This document shows, piece after piece, positions 24,736 through 34,482 of a stretch of DNA of 64,000 nt. The stretch comes from JABDLO01 sp041749255. GTDB lineage: Bacteria > Bacteroidota > Bacteroidia > Chitinophagales > Saprospiraceae. The notes below the pieces were generated by a model. The model worked only from the letters and a program-made list of their open reading frames with translations. It had not been told where the DNA came from and ran no database searches. The position numbers and the translations under genes were made by a program. Location of the stretch: the NCBI GenBank assembly GCA_041749255.1, contig JBGTBR010000025.1, forward strand, positions 62,001 through 126,000, in the 5' to 3' direction. The first letter of the stretch is position 1. Every line of letters begins with the position of its first letter.

Positions 24736-24766
24736 AAAATAACTACTCAAAAATAAGAGTTATTTT
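24736..24766 (-). promoter_or_regulatory. Capsule operon promoter with overlapping interrupted palindrome
   Basis: AAAATAACT (24736-24744) and AGTTATTTT (24758-24766) form a perfect 9-bp inverted repeat. Its centre holds TATTTTTG on the minus strand (24748-24755), a match to the Bacteroidota -7 consensus TAnnTTTG. A start site there would give a leader of about 17-20 bases to the regulator ATG. I see no clear -33 box. A dimeric regulator bound here would cover the promoter. Confidence 0.6.
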
Positions 24767-24940
24767 TCAATTTTGAAAGTGTAGATATGATAGAAATGAA
24801 AAAAATTCATGATTGGGGTACAAAATAGGACGTGATGTATTTATTTTCAGTAAATAATGTATTGTATATTTTATTATTCGATACTAAAAAACATTTTAGA
24901 ATCAATATTTGGTATTGTTTTCGCAAGAATCTGCGGGGTT

Positions 24941-24964
24941 AGGAACGGGTTAAAACCCATTCCT
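24941..24964. terminator. Hairpin downstream of the 1222-residue lipoprotein gene
   Basis: AGGAACGGGTT and AACCCATTCCT form an 11-bp stem with one mismatch and a two-base loop, about 36 bases past the stop of the lipoprotein gene. There is no T-run on either side, so it may be a repeat or processing hairpin and not a classic intrinsic terminator. Confidence 0.4.
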
Positions 24965-25000
24965 CGTATCACAATTCCCATTCGCAAATTATACCATGGA

Positions 25001-28000
25001 CTACATCTCTTTGATCTTGATATTACGGAAATAAACCGGATCACTGTGGTCTTGAAGGGCAATATGGCCTTTGGTTGATTTGCCAAAGCCGGGCATGCCC
25101 TTAAACTTGCTTTTAGCCACCATGTTATTCCAATCTTCACTTTTCATATCAAAATCAACCACTCTATAGCCATTGAGCCAGAACTGAACTTTACCTCCAT
25201 TCGATATGATCCTGACATGGTTCCACTCTCCGGCGGGTTTTACTGTAAGGTACCTTGTTTCGATCATGTCGTACAGATCACCTGCTTTGTGGGTGGGAAA
25301 CTTAGCATCCGGATGACAGGAGTTATCAAGTATCTGCATTTCCGGACCTGTTTGCCACACATAATCGTATTCATCAGACTCGACTACATTAAAGATAATT
25401 CCGCTATTTCCGCACTGCGAAATTTTCCATTCCAAACTAAGTTCATAGTTTTCATAGGCATCTTGTGTGATGATATCGCCACCGTCTGCAACCTGCCAGC
25501 CTCCTCCTTCTCTTTTGACGGCATCGAGATAAAGGACTCCGTCTTTCACCTTCCAGCTGCTTCCTATATCCTGAGATTTAAATTTTCTCCAACCTTGTGT
25601 CGATTTTCCATCGAACAATAATTTCCAGCCTGCATTTTTCTCATACTCTGACAATGTATTATGAGCAGCAATTGCAGGAGCATTAGTTCTTAATCCAGGG
25701 TTGTTTTGAGGAATTTTATTCATGGTATACCAAGCTTCTGTAGACCAAAGTTCGTTTTCTTGTTCACTGACAAATGGTGTTAGTAACCTCACATATACCA
25801 TATGATTGGGCTTCATTCCGGAGAGCTCTAAAAATACCTTTTTCCGATCCTCTGATACATTCACAGAGTTGATAGATAAATTTTTGAGATCCAGTTTTGG
25901 TCCTCCATATTCAATGGTGGGTCTGTAATACCACTGTTGAATTTTATAGTCTGATTTTTGCCATCCTTCTCCCGGTTTTAAGGCTTCGGTAAATTCTATT
26001 TCTATACCGTTGCTTTTTGCTCTGACGGCTAACATTTCAAAAGCGCCATCACCATTATAGTGCAATCGCTGCAATCCATAGTGCAGTTTACCCTGCTGAC
26101 CCCAATTGCCGCTACTGCCTATACCTCCTACGTACAAATCGCCACCAGGACCCCAAACCAGACGGTTGATGCCCGCTTCCAAACCCTGGATAAAGCGAAA
26201 CACAGCTCCCTGAAACTGCCCATCCACTTCCTCTACAAACACTCTTTTTACTCCTCCATGCGTCACCTCTCCGTGAATCATTTGATTCTGGTATGGGCCG
26301 TGATTCAAATAAGAAGGCGTAGAAGGTGAATTGCCTATTTCATCCTGAGGCAACCACACAACAGGAAGTTTTTCTATAGGGGGATTTTTCTCATCGTACT
26401 CCACTGACCGGGAACCAAAAAATGCCCCGTCTGTCACATGAAGCAATTTACTGGAGGGAAGCCAATCACCCTGATTATCGGTAACAAATAATTCGCCATT
26501 GTATCCAAACCCTAAACCGTTTGGTGTTCTAAGTCCACTGGCTATAAATTCTAAGGAGCCATCATTTTTTGAAATTTTAATGACCTTCCCCCTATCTGTT
26601 ATTTGTGGATTAGTGCTCGCTCCTCCCGGGTCTATAGCCGTAGCAAGAGCTCCGTAAAAATATCCATCTTTATAGGCGAGGCCAAAGCTGAATTCGTGAA
26701 AATTATTGGATGCCTCCCACTGATTGCACAATGTTTTGTACTCGTCGATCAAACCATCTCCATTGTGATCGATCAGAACGGTGAGTTCCTGTTTTTGAAG
26801 GACATAAATGGTGTCTTCCACTACTTTTAAACCCAGAGGTTCAGCCAGACCGGAAGCTATTTTGGTCACTGTAATATCAGAACTATTCTGTGAATCTGGA
26901 TTGTCGAGCATATATACAGCCCCTTCTGCATCCCAGGTGCTCACAATCAACTTTCCATCAGATGTAAAGTCCATACCCCCTACCTTGGGAGTAAAATTAA
27001 ACGGACGGGCCTGGAAAAGAGTAAAGGAAGGATGTACGGATTTTAAACTGGATCCATTACCAGGAATATTGAGATTGGAAGCCATGGGCAAGCTATATCC
27101 AGAAAAAGCTATACCTTCTTCCAGATTGTATAGAAAATGTTCTTTTGAGATGACTTCAAATTGTCCGGAACCGGATTTTTTCCAGTTAAAGGAAAGAAAT
27201 TTCCCCCCTCCTCCCTGGAAAAATTCTATACTGACCGGGTAATATCCCTTTTCCAGTCTTACACTTATTTCTTTAAAATTAGTAGAATGCAATCCATCAT
27301 TATCGAGAATCATTTCATCTTTGAGATAAACCCTGGATCCATCATCGCTCCATATGCGGAAAGCGTATTCACCTTCTTTGTCTACTTTGAGGTATCCCCG
27401 GGCTCTCAGCGCAAAATGATTTTCGAGATCGACAAAATCTCCATCTCCCAGATTGGCTAAATTGGGCAATACTCCTGCAAACCTGGGTTTCCCGGAGTAG
27501 CTAACATCGGCAAATGTGCGGATTGTACTTTTTTGATCATAAATATCCACCAGAAGTCCTGGAATGAGCTTGTTGTCATCTATAACTACCGGAATCATGG
27601 ATTTTACTTGTACTGCGGCCTCCACTTCTTCCTGGGGTTCCTCTCCCAATGAAAGAATATACTCTGACATTTTTTCGAGTGTAGAATTAGGCAGATCCGG
27701 GTGTGGCGTCATCATTTGGGTTCCCCAAATACCACTCCCACCTGTGCTGATTTTTCCGGCAAGGTAGAGCACATTTTCTTTGGTGTTTTCGTATTTTTCA
27801 GCTATTTCTACATAGGAGGGGCCAATGGTTTTTACATTTCTATTGTGGCAGGTTTTGCAGTCGCTTCTGGCGATGAGCCGCAACCCTTCATGGATTCCAT
27901 CATCTTCTGACTCGTCGATATCCGGTGAATTGGGATTTGAGATTAACGGGTGTTCCAGGAATATAACTGAAAGTGTAGTCGGAGTATCATTGTTTAAATA

Positions 28001-28669
28001 TAGTTCTGCATCCAGATCCAGGGTAGTGATCTTTCCAACCTGAACTTCCTCTTCCCGGATGTAGCGGAGTTCACCATTGGTAGTTATATCATTTTTGACA
28101 ATTATGGAATAGAAGTTGGTTTTGAGATGTATTCTCCATGGTTCTTCCAGTCCTGAGACATGAAAGGTTCTTGTAAAAACTAATCGGTTGTCAGGTCTGG
28201 TATTAGCTTCCACTTTTTCTTCTACTCTGACGGTATTTGGTAGTGTGTTATGATGTATTTCATAAAGGAGAGAAACTTCTCCATCTTCAAAGCGGTGTCC
28301 ACGATATTGTACTTTAGGTGAAATAGAATTTCCATCATTGTCTGTTAGTACCCAGGGTTCTTCAAATTGATTTACCAAATACTTTTCTCCAATACTTAAA
28401 GGTTGAGGACCATGGATTGTATTATATACGGCGCCTTCTAATAGCACCACCCCTTTCCAGGTTTGGTAGAGAGATCCTTTTTCTGTATCGTAGGCAGCCC
28501 ACAAATTATGATCAAGTGCCAGAGTAACTATTCTTGGCTTTCCGTCCAGAACTGATCTAAAAACCCATGGGTCATGTGGACGACTTTTTTCAGATGTAAC
28601 AGAATCATTACTGCATGAGATCATAAAAAAAGCAATAGCGGCAAAAAAACATATCATTAATCTTTTCAT
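25001..28669 (-). CDS. Multidomain lipoprotein: cytochrome c, PA14, propeller, DUF1080
   Basis: This 1222-residue exported protein starts with a lipoprotein signal ('MKRLMICFFAAIAFFMISC'). An N-terminal beta-rich part is followed by a c-type haem site CKTCH near residue 271 with a possible Met ligand in 'MMTPHPDLP' near 320. A PA14-like segment follows near 390-520 ('GYLKVDKEGEYAFRIWSDDGSRVYL'). A six-bladed PQQ/sorbosone-dehydrogenase-like propeller occupies about 560-930 ('ASGLAEPLGLKVVEDTIYV', 'GLRTPNGLGFGYNGELFVTD'). The C-terminus is a DUF1080/3-keto-disaccharide-hydrolase-type lectin-like domain (about 1030-1222). It probably acts on or binds carbohydrate at the cell surface, with electrons passing to the haem. 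It stands alone as a transcription unit. Confidence 0.85.
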   Translation of the reverse strand: MKRLMICFFAAIAFFMISCSNDSVTSEKSRPHDPWVFRSVLDGKPRIVTLALDHNLWAAYDTEKGSLYQTWKGVVLLEGAVYNTIHGPQPLSIGEKYLVNQFEEPWVLTDNDGNSISPKVQYRGHRFEDGEVSLLYEIHHNTLPNTVRVEEKVEANTRPDNRLVFTRTFHVSGLEEPWRIHLKTNFYSIIVKNDITTNGELRYIREEEVQVGKITTLDLDAELYLNNDTPTTLSVIFLEHPLISNPNSPDIDESEDDGIHEGLRLIARSDCKTCHNRNVKTIGPSYVEIAEKYENTKENVLYLAGKISTGGSGIWGTQMMTPHPDLPNSTLEKMSEYILSLGEEPQEEVEAAVQVKSMIPVVIDDNKLIPGLLVDIYDQKSTIRTFADVSYSGKPRFAGVLPNLANLGDGDFVDLENHFALRARGYLKVDKEGEYAFRIWSDDGSRVYLKDEMILDNDGLHSTNFKEISVRLEKGYYPVSIEFFQGGGGKFLSFNWKKSGSGQFEVISKEHFLYNLEEGIAFSGYSLPMASNLNIPGNGSSLKSVHPSFTLFQARPFNFTPKVGGMDFTSDGKLIVSTWDAEGAVYMLDNPDSQNSSDITVTKIASGLAEPLGLKVVEDTIYVLQKQELTVLIDHNGDGLIDEYKTLCNQWEASNNFHEFSFGLAYKDGYFYGALATAIDPGGASTNPQITDRGKVIKISKNDGSLEFIASGLRTPNGLGFGYNGELFVTDNQGDWLPSSKLLHVTDGAFFGSRSVEYDEKNPPIEKLPVVWLPQDEIGNSPSTPSYLNHGPYQNQMIHGEVTHGGVKRVFVEEVDGQFQGAVFRFIQGLEAGINRLVWGPGGDLYVGGIGSSGNWGQQGKLHYGLQRLHYNGDGAFEMLAVRAKSNGIEIEFTEALKPGEGWQKSDYKIQQWYYRPTIEYGGPKLDLKNLSINSVNVSEDRKKVFLELSGMKPNHMVYVRLLTPFVSEQENELWSTEAWYTMNKIPQNNPGLRTNAPAIAAHNTLSEYEKNAGWKLLFDGKSTQGWRKFKSQDIGSSWKVKDGVLYLDAVKREGGGWQVADGGDIITQDAYENYELSLEWKISQCGNSGIIFNVVESDEYDYVWQTGPEMQILDNSCHPDAKFPTHKAGDLYDMIETRYLTVKPAGEWNHVRIISNGGKVQFWLNGYRVVDFDMKSEDWNNMVAKSKFKGMPGFGKSTKGHIALQDHSDPVYFRNIKIKEM

Positions 28670-29274
28670 AAAATAATAGTCATTGGTGGATGAATGTGTG
28701 GGTCATTAGGTCAGGGGACTCAAATTAAATGAAAATTTAGGAAATAAAGGCAAAAATAAAGAATGAATGTAAAGATTGAGGTTCAGGTTCAGGTTAAGGT
28801 TGAGGTTCAGGATTTTGCCTTCGGTAGATTAAGGTCATTTGGCTGCGCCGTCATTTGCTTCGCTGTCATTTGACTGCGCGTCATTTTGGCGCCGTTATTT
28901 GTTGAATTTAAGTATTAAGTTAGTTTTGCTCTTAGAGAATAAAGACAATTAGTACAGTGCATTCTTCTTGTCTTTGGCATTTCGCTTTTACATTTCGTTT
29001 TTCTCAGATAATAACCTAATAACTCAATAACCCAGTAACGAAGCAAAATAACGCGCGAAGCGCAAATGTCTACAAATAACTTAAACTCATAATTCGTAGA
29101 TCAAACTCATAACTTAATAATTTCAGCTGGTTGAGGATTTTGTCTTTTGCTTTTAGATTTTCGCATTTCGCAATGAATAACTAAATAACCCAGCACGAAT
29201 ATCCTCAAATGACCATAAATGACAGCGTAGCAAAACGCACGAAGCAAATGACGCGCGAAGCGCTAATATTCGTA
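28670..29274. other. 605-bp spacer of repeat words, no gene
   Basis: After an unremarkable first 100 bases this spacer consists of words shared with other spacers: AGGTTCAGGTTAAGG (28775-28815), TTTTGCCTTCGGTAG, then four GTCATTTGCTTCGCTG-like words (28840-28890). TAATAACCTAATAACTC words (29005-29040) and CAAATGACGCGCGAAGC words (29200-29265) follow. No ORF with protein-like character was seen. Confidence 0.7.
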
Positions 29275-30120
29275 TCAGACAAACGTGGGAAATCCTTTAG
29301 ATATATATTGCTCTTCCATTTGTATCAATCTTCGCCTGATATCCATACTTATGGTCCCGGGTTTACCGTCGCCGATCCAAACATCATCGATTCTTTTCAC
29401 GGCGATGGCTCTTTTTGTGGTACCGGTACAAAACACCTCATCGGCATTTTTCATTTCTTCCAGGGAAATGTCTCTTTCTACTACCGGGTAAGGAAGTTGA
29501 TCGATTACAGTCTGTCTGTTTATTCCCTTTAACATTTGGGATGCCGGGGTGATGAGCACACCATCAATAATGGCAAAAATATTCGCTCTGGCGGTTTCAG
29601 TGACAGAATGTAGGTTATAATAAAGAGGTTCGAGGGCACCGGCAGCCCTAAGTTCTGGTTGTAGATAGACATTAAGGAGATAGTTGGTACTTTTTACATG
29701 CGGTAATTCTCTTTGGTGCATGTAGGAAAGAAGAGCGATACCATTTTCTTCCTGCTCCTGACTGGGCTTCATATAATCGAGTACGATAATAGCTATATTG
29801 GAAGTGCCTGGTAAGAATCCATCCGGGCTTACACCTCCAGTGGCCAACAGTTTAATGCCTGAATCAGTCAGGTGATTTTTCGATATAACTTGTTGTATAC
29901 CCTGCATGATATCATCGCGGGAAAGTGGCATATTGAGACGCAACTCCGATGCAGAGTATAAAAACCTGTTTACGTGGGCCTCCATATGAAAGGGAACTCC
30001 TTCCCTCATTTGGAAATAATCAAATACTCCATAGCCCCTGCCTACCGTAATGTCAGCCATCGGTATATGGAGTTGATCTTCAGGAAGGATCTTGCCATTC
30101 AAATAATGATATCTTGCCAT
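29275..30120 (-). CDS. Class IV PLP aminotransferase
   Basis: This 281-residue fold-type IV aminotransferase belongs to the branched-chain/D-amino-acid aminotransferase and aminodeoxychorismate lyase superfamily. It shows 'MADITVGRGYGVFDYFQMREG', the PLP lysine in 'HVKSTNYLLNVYLQPE', 'VTETARANIFAI' and 'DEVFCTGTTKRAIAVKRID'. Substrate specificity cannot be read; branched-chain or D-alanine transamination are the main options. It has no operon partner. Confidence 0.85.
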   Translation of the reverse strand: MARYHYLNGKILPEDQLHIPMADITVGRGYGVFDYFQMREGVPFHMEAHVNRFLYSASELRLNMPLSRDDIMQGIQQVISKNHLTDSGIKLLATGGVSPDGFLPGTSNIAIIVLDYMKPSQEQEENGIALLSYMHQRELPHVKSTNYLLNVYLQPELRAAGALEPLYYNLHSVTETARANIFAIIDGVLITPASQMLKGINRQTVIDQLPYPVVERDISLEEMKNADEVFCTGTTKRAIAVKRIDDVWIGDGKPGTISMDIRRRLIQMEEQYISKGFPTFV

Positions 30121-30535
30121 TCAACAACTATTAAAAAGGAACAATAAATCGTATAAAAATAAGGGTTCCAATTATATTTTCCTATCACTATTTGTTTATT
30201 GATTAAAAATAAATGAAACACATAAATAAAACTGAATTTTATTATAATTAGTGAATCTATTTTACATAGAGATGCCTTGTTTCATAGGCAACAGTGGCAA
30301 TTGTAAATATGAAAAAAGGTTTATACCTGAATTCTAAACTTCCCGTAGATACCGCATATTTTCGCAGAACAACAAATGAAGTTGCCTGCCTTAAATGAGA
30401 AATATAGCACAATTTTAATACGACCTAATCAGATAATCAAACACTCAATTTTAACCGAGTTCTTGTCATGCACAAAACAGAAAAAGGGATTGTACACAAC
30501 CCCTTTTCTGAACATGACATTTACATAATTGTATT
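30121..30535. other. 415-bp spacer with a terminator, otherwise empty
   Basis: The first 330 bases are AT-rich without repeat words or protein-like ORFs; the upstream region of the class IV aminotransferase gene lies here. A strong hairpin at 30479-30510 is described separately. Confidence 0.6.
30465..30518 (-). terminator. Intrinsic terminator of the BON-LysM gene
   Basis: CAGAAAAAGGGATTGT (30478-30493) pairs with ACAACCCCTTTTCTG (30496-30510), and an outer GTCATG/CATGAC pair (30465-30470, 30513-30518) extends it. Read on the minus strand, the hairpin is about 25 bases past the BON-LysM stop and is T-rich on its 3' side. Confidence 0.7.
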
Positions 30536-30988
30536 CTACAATTTTGGAATACGGAGTATTTGCCCCGGATATATTTTATCAGGATGCGAAAGCATGGGCT
30601 TGTTGGCTTCAAAAATCGTATTGTATTTCATCGGGTCACCATAGACGTCTTTAGAAATTTTAGATAGCGTATCGCCTTTTCTCACTTCGTGAAAAGTAGC
30701 TTCCGGTTCTGGGTTGGTAACCCTAATGGTATCGGATACCGATGCGACACCTTCCACATTTCCTACAGCGAGGATGACTTTTTCACGATCGGCATTCGTC
30801 ATGGTGGTGCCACCAACTGTCACATGGTCTCCCATTTCAATGGTAAGTCCATTAATGGAAAGTCCCCATTTTTTGATTTCTTCTGCCAGGGCTTCTTCTT
30901 TGGTGAGTTCTCTTTCTTGAGAGCCTTCCTGCTTTTTCTTTCCGAATAATTTGGAGCCAGCTCCTTTAATAAATGAAAATAATCCCAT
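30536..30988 (-). CDS. BON-LysM domain protein (Kbp/YgaU-like)
   Basis: This 150-residue protein has the arrangement of E. coli Kbp/YgaU: an N-terminal 'MGLFSFIKGAGSKLFGKK', a BON domain (about residues 40-95, 'VTVGGTTMTNADREKVILAVGNVEGVASV') and a C-terminal LysM domain ('HEVRKGDTLSKISKDVYGDP'). It has no signal peptide, consistent with a cytoplasmic protein. Kbp binds potassium in E. coli; that role here is inferred. A clear intrinsic terminator follows. Confidence 0.88.
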   Translation of the reverse strand: MGLFSFIKGAGSKLFGKKKQEGSQERELTKEEALAEEIKKWGLSINGLTIEMGDHVTVGGTTMTNADREKVILAVGNVEGVASVSDTIRVTNPEPEATFHEVRKGDTLSKISKDVYGDPMKYNTIFEANKPMLSHPDKIYPGQILRIPKL

Positions 30989-31130
30989 AATGATTTATGT
31001 TTTTTGATATATAAATAATGACCGTCACCACTTGCGACGGGTAAAGTGATATAACACTTTTGATATAACCTGAATTAAAGAAATTTGATCGAGGGATGGA
31101 GAAAATATTTTAAGAAAATAAAAATTTCAT

Positions 31131-33134
31131 TTATAGTCCTAACAATTTTCCCGATTGAATGAACTTTCCGTCTGTGGTATAAATCTTGTAAAAATATATT
31201 CCTTGTGGTACGTTTACACTAATGAAGTTTTCAGTGTCCAATATAGACTGGTGCATTAGTTGGCCAATTGCATTGTATAGTTGAAAATTCAGGGACATTT
31301 GGTGGTAGAGGGGTCCAATAGATAAAGTGCCCTTAAAGGGATTAGGACTGACAATAAATTCGTGTTGTTCTGACAACTCATTCACTTGTACCACATCAGA
31401 GTGGCTTTCTATGTCGTCTGTTCTGTATTGGGTAACCCGGTAGAACATTTTTTCCCTCACAGGTTTTTTGTCTTCAAAGGTATAATGGCTGGGTGTAAAT
31501 GTAGTACCATTTCCCTCTACTTTGCCAATTTCTTCCCAGTCAAAACCATTGAGAGACCGCATAATTATAAAATGACTATTATTTATTTCAGAAGCTGTCG
31601 ACCATTGGATGAGGACGGTTTTCAGTATTCTTGCAGCTTCGATACCCAGCCAGGTAACGGATTTAAGGTTCTCAATTGCCTGTACAGCGGCTAAAGCATC
31701 AATAATGCCATATCCATACACATTATTAGGAACCACCATGCCCGAACCATTGCAGTTTTGATCCGTAGTTATTGGAAAAGCCGTCGAGGTGAGCATTTTT
31801 TCAAAGATTTCGACTTGCCCTCCAAGTAAAGGATCGGCAGAAATCATAAGGGCTACAGCTCCTGCAACATGGGGGCCGGCCATACTGGTACCACTGAACG
31901 TTCTATACATGTTGTTTTTTATGGAAGAACGCACACCCACCCCCGGTGCAGATACATCTGGTTTCATACGTAGGCTGTTGTCGACGGTCACCGCCCCACG
32001 GCTGCTAAAATTAGCGATCAAATCATTAGAATTTGTAGCACCAACGGTGACACTGTTTTCAAAAATAGCTGCGGGATTTTCGACCGTATTGCAAGCGGGA
32101 CCACTGTTGCCTGCGGAAACTACTATTACTGTTCCGGCACTTCTCAGGTTGTTCAAAGCTTCTTCCATTACACTGAAGTTAGAAGTATTACACCCTTCAA
32201 CAGGTGGACAACCCCATGAATTGGCAATTACATGAGGGGATAAATCCGGATCGCCATCTTCAAAATTCTCGCCATAAGCATATGGGGCTAAAAACCACTC
32301 AAAACACTCTACATACGTAGATAACGTACCATACCCTCTTTCCATATTGCGGCATCCGATCCATTTGGCTTCAGGTGCTACCCCAATCTGATTGTCCATA
32401 CCATCATCCCCTACCATGGTACCCATGGTATGAGTTCCGTGATTATTATCATCACATGGAGTGCTGAGATTATATCCACAAGGATTATCTCCACTGTTCA
32501 TAGGATTATTTTCGCGGATGGCATCATGCCAGTTGTAATCATGCGATGCTGTAATACCATTCCATCCCCTGTATTGATTGATTAATGCTGGATGATCCCA
32601 TTCGTAACCGGTGTCCTGCCCTCCTATTACAACACCTTGTCCTTTAAAACCTTTCGCCCACACGTCTGGCGCATTTATTCTGGACACGCCCCATTCTATT
32701 GCTCTAAGGTCGGTTATGGAAGGTCTGTCCAAAGGTTCAAGGTAAAAAATGCCATCCTCAATGATCTTTTCGATGTCATTTCTTTGAGCCAGAAGTTGCA
32801 TTTGGTTTGGTGAAAGAGAAACTTTTATTATGTTAGCTATGTGAAAGGCCTGATAATCAACTCCCCATTTATTGAAAAGAGCTATAATAGGTGCTTGGGA
32901 TTCAACCGCATTTTGAAGCACAATTTTATAAACAAAATGCGCTTTTTCGCTCTTGGTCGGTAAAGCTTCTGTGCCATTTAAATTGGGCTTTTGTCTTAAA
33001 ACTACGATGCACTCCACCTGTTCATCAGGGTCGAAATCGCTTATGCTTATCAGAATTTTGTTATGGTAGGTATCTGAAAAATATGATGAAAACGGGACAC
33101 TGAGGAACCAGAAAAGAATTATTATTTTCACCAT
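31131..33134 (-). CDS. Secreted S8 subtilisin-like protease with T9SS sorting domain
   Basis: This 667-residue protease has an N-terminal signal sequence, a propeptide to about residue 140 and a subtilisin domain. The catalytic triad is visible: Asp174 in 'GGQDTGYEWDHP', His232 in 'NNHGTHTMG' and Ser417 in 'FSGTSMAGPHVAGA', with oxyanion Asn305 in 'IANSWG'. The C-terminal 80 residues ('VSPNPFKGTLSI' to 'GIYFYKIYTTDGKFIQSGKLLG') are a type A T9SS sorting domain. An ECF sigma factor and a small partner protein lie upstream in the same orientation. Confidence 0.94.
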   Translation of the reverse strand: MVKIIILFWFLSVPFSSYFSDTYHNKILISISDFDPDEQVECIVVLRQKPNLNGTEALPTKSEKAHFVYKIVLQNAVESQAPIIALFNKWGVDYQAFHIANIIKVSLSPNQMQLLAQRNDIEKIIEDGIFYLEPLDRPSITDLRAIEWGVSRINAPDVWAKGFKGQGVVIGGQDTGYEWDHPALINQYRGWNGITASHDYNWHDAIRENNPMNSGDNPCGYNLSTPCDDNNHGTHTMGTMVGDDGMDNQIGVAPEAKWIGCRNMERGYGTLSTYVECFEWFLAPYAYGENFEDGDPDLSPHVIANSWGCPPVEGCNTSNFSVMEEALNNLRSAGTVIVVSAGNSGPACNTVENPAAIFENSVTVGATNSNDLIANFSSRGAVTVDNSLRMKPDVSAPGVGVRSSIKNNMYRTFSGTSMAGPHVAGAVALMISADPLLGGQVEIFEKMLTSTAFPITTDQNCNGSGMVVPNNVYGYGIIDALAAVQAIENLKSVTWLGIEAARILKTVLIQWSTASEINNSHFIIMRSLNGFDWEEIGKVEGNGTTFTPSHYTFEDKKPVREKMFYRVTQYRTDDIESHSDVVQVNELSEQHEFIVSPNPFKGTLSIGPLYHQMSLNFQLYNAIGQLMHQSILDTENFISVNVPQGIYFYKIYTTDGKFIQSGKLLGL

Positions 33135-33231
33135 CTAAATTTAAGGACTTGCGTCAATATGAAATAAGAAATCTCAATGCAGGTACGCAAGTAAGAGTGT
33201 TATTCAAAAGAATTTCATTCCCGGTAAGAGC

Positions 33232-33465
33232 CTAAAGACGAATTCTTTCTTTTATGGTCTGAATGAGATCAGGTGAAACCGGAGTTCTCTTCACTCCATT
33301 TTTAATCAAATCTCTGAAAGATTTTTCATTGTTAAACATTTCAGAGCAATCGGGATCTGTTTTCACTTTATGTAGCAGATCCTGCTGTTCGTTTTCAGGC
33401 AAAGCCTTGTCAAAATAAAGTTCAATTTTGTGTCTCAAATTTTGTACTTGTTCACGTTCTTCCAT
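33232..33465 (-). CDS. Small protein downstream of sigma factor, possible anti-sigma
   Basis: This 77-residue acidic-basic helical protein ('LRHKIELYFDKALPENEQQDLLHKVKTDPDCSEMF') resembles the N-terminal part of anti-sigma proteins that sit next to ECF sigma factors. It lacks the zinc-binding His-x3-Cys-x2-Cys motif and any membrane segment. It starts 79 bases after the sigma factor stop. An anti-sigma role is inferred from position and the general pattern. Confidence 0.6.
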   Translation of the reverse strand: MEEREQVQNLRHKIELYFDKALPENEQQDLLHKVKTDPDCSEMFNNEKSFRDLIKNGVKRTPVSPDLIQTIKERIRL

Positions 33466-33544
33466 CCTGCGAAATGTTTTGTCATTGCAATATCACTGTA
33501 GTATGGGAATTTTTCCCATTGCCCTATATAAAAAAATTAAAATG

Positions 33545-34198
33545 TTATTCTTCCTCATCAGAATCACTAAAGATACGACTTCCTCTTTTGTCTTCATAAC
33601 CCAGTTTTACTGCGTAACTTTTTAGTTTTTCCTTGAGCATATTTCTCGCTCTGAAAAGCCGTGATCTTACTGTACCTATGGGCACATCTATGATTTTGGC
33701 AATTTCTTCATAGGTAAAACCTTCAATGTCGCAGAGAAGAATGACGGTCCTAAAGTCTATGGGAAGTGAGTTGATGGCTACTGTCACTTCATCTCCCATC
33801 ATATTTTGAAAAATTTCTTCTCTCAAGTCAAGATACCCAGAAACACGGTCGCTATCACTGTCGTGGTAACTGACGATATCTTCAAAGTCCACCTTTGTAG
33901 GCCTTTTACTTTTTTTGCGATATTCGTTAATATACGCGTTTTTCAAAATCTTAAACAACCATGCCTTGGCGTTAGTTCCTTCAATGTATTTATCAATGAA
34001 TCTATGTGCTTTTAAATAGGTTTCCTGCACCAGGTCATTGGCATCTTCTTCATTGTAAGAAAGATGAAATGCAAAAGTTTTCAACGCATTGATATGAGGG
34101 AAGAACTCCTCCTCAAAAATTTTATGGCTCCTGTTTTCTTCTTCTTTTTTTGTCACTAAGAGCGATTTTTTGGATGTAATTTTTAATAAGGTGATCAT
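33545..34198 (-). CDS. ECF-type RNA polymerase sigma factor
   Basis: This 217-residue sigma-70 family protein has region 2 ('YNEEDANDLVQETYLKAHRFIDKYIEGTNAKAWLFKILKNAYINEYRKK') and region 4 ('LPIDFRTVILLCDIEGFTYEEIAKIIDVPIGTVRSRLFRAR'). The C-terminal extension is acidic (SDSDEEE). The likely targets are unknown; a small possible anti-sigma gene and a secreted protease gene follow on the same strand. Confidence 0.92.
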   Translation of the reverse strand: MITLLKITSKKSLLVTKKEEENRSHKIFEEEFFPHINALKTFAFHLSYNEEDANDLVQETYLKAHRFIDKYIEGTNAKAWLFKILKNAYINEYRKKSKRPTKVDFEDIVSYHDSDSDRVSGYLDLREEIFQNMMGDEVTVAINSLPIDFRTVILLCDIEGFTYEEIAKIIDVPIGTVRSRLFRARNMLKEKLKSYAVKLGYEDKRGSRIFSDSDEEE

Positions 34199-34482
34199 GG
34201 CGTTAGTTTTTTAGTGTACACATTAGACGACGCCAGTAATTTTAATACATATAAATTTTTGTTAAAAAAGTTTTATGATTTTCTAAATCTATTTTCTTTT
34301 CTGGAATGAAAACCAGGGTATGTTAAAAATTATTTTTTTATAATACACATCAAACATACAAACTCTTTGGAAAACCCAGCCAATGTAACGAAAATCTTGT
34401 TGAATCAAAATAACGTTTCAAACCAATTTGTTTCTTTAAGCCTAAATTAAATATCTCCCTTTTTCACCACCGCTTTTTGATT

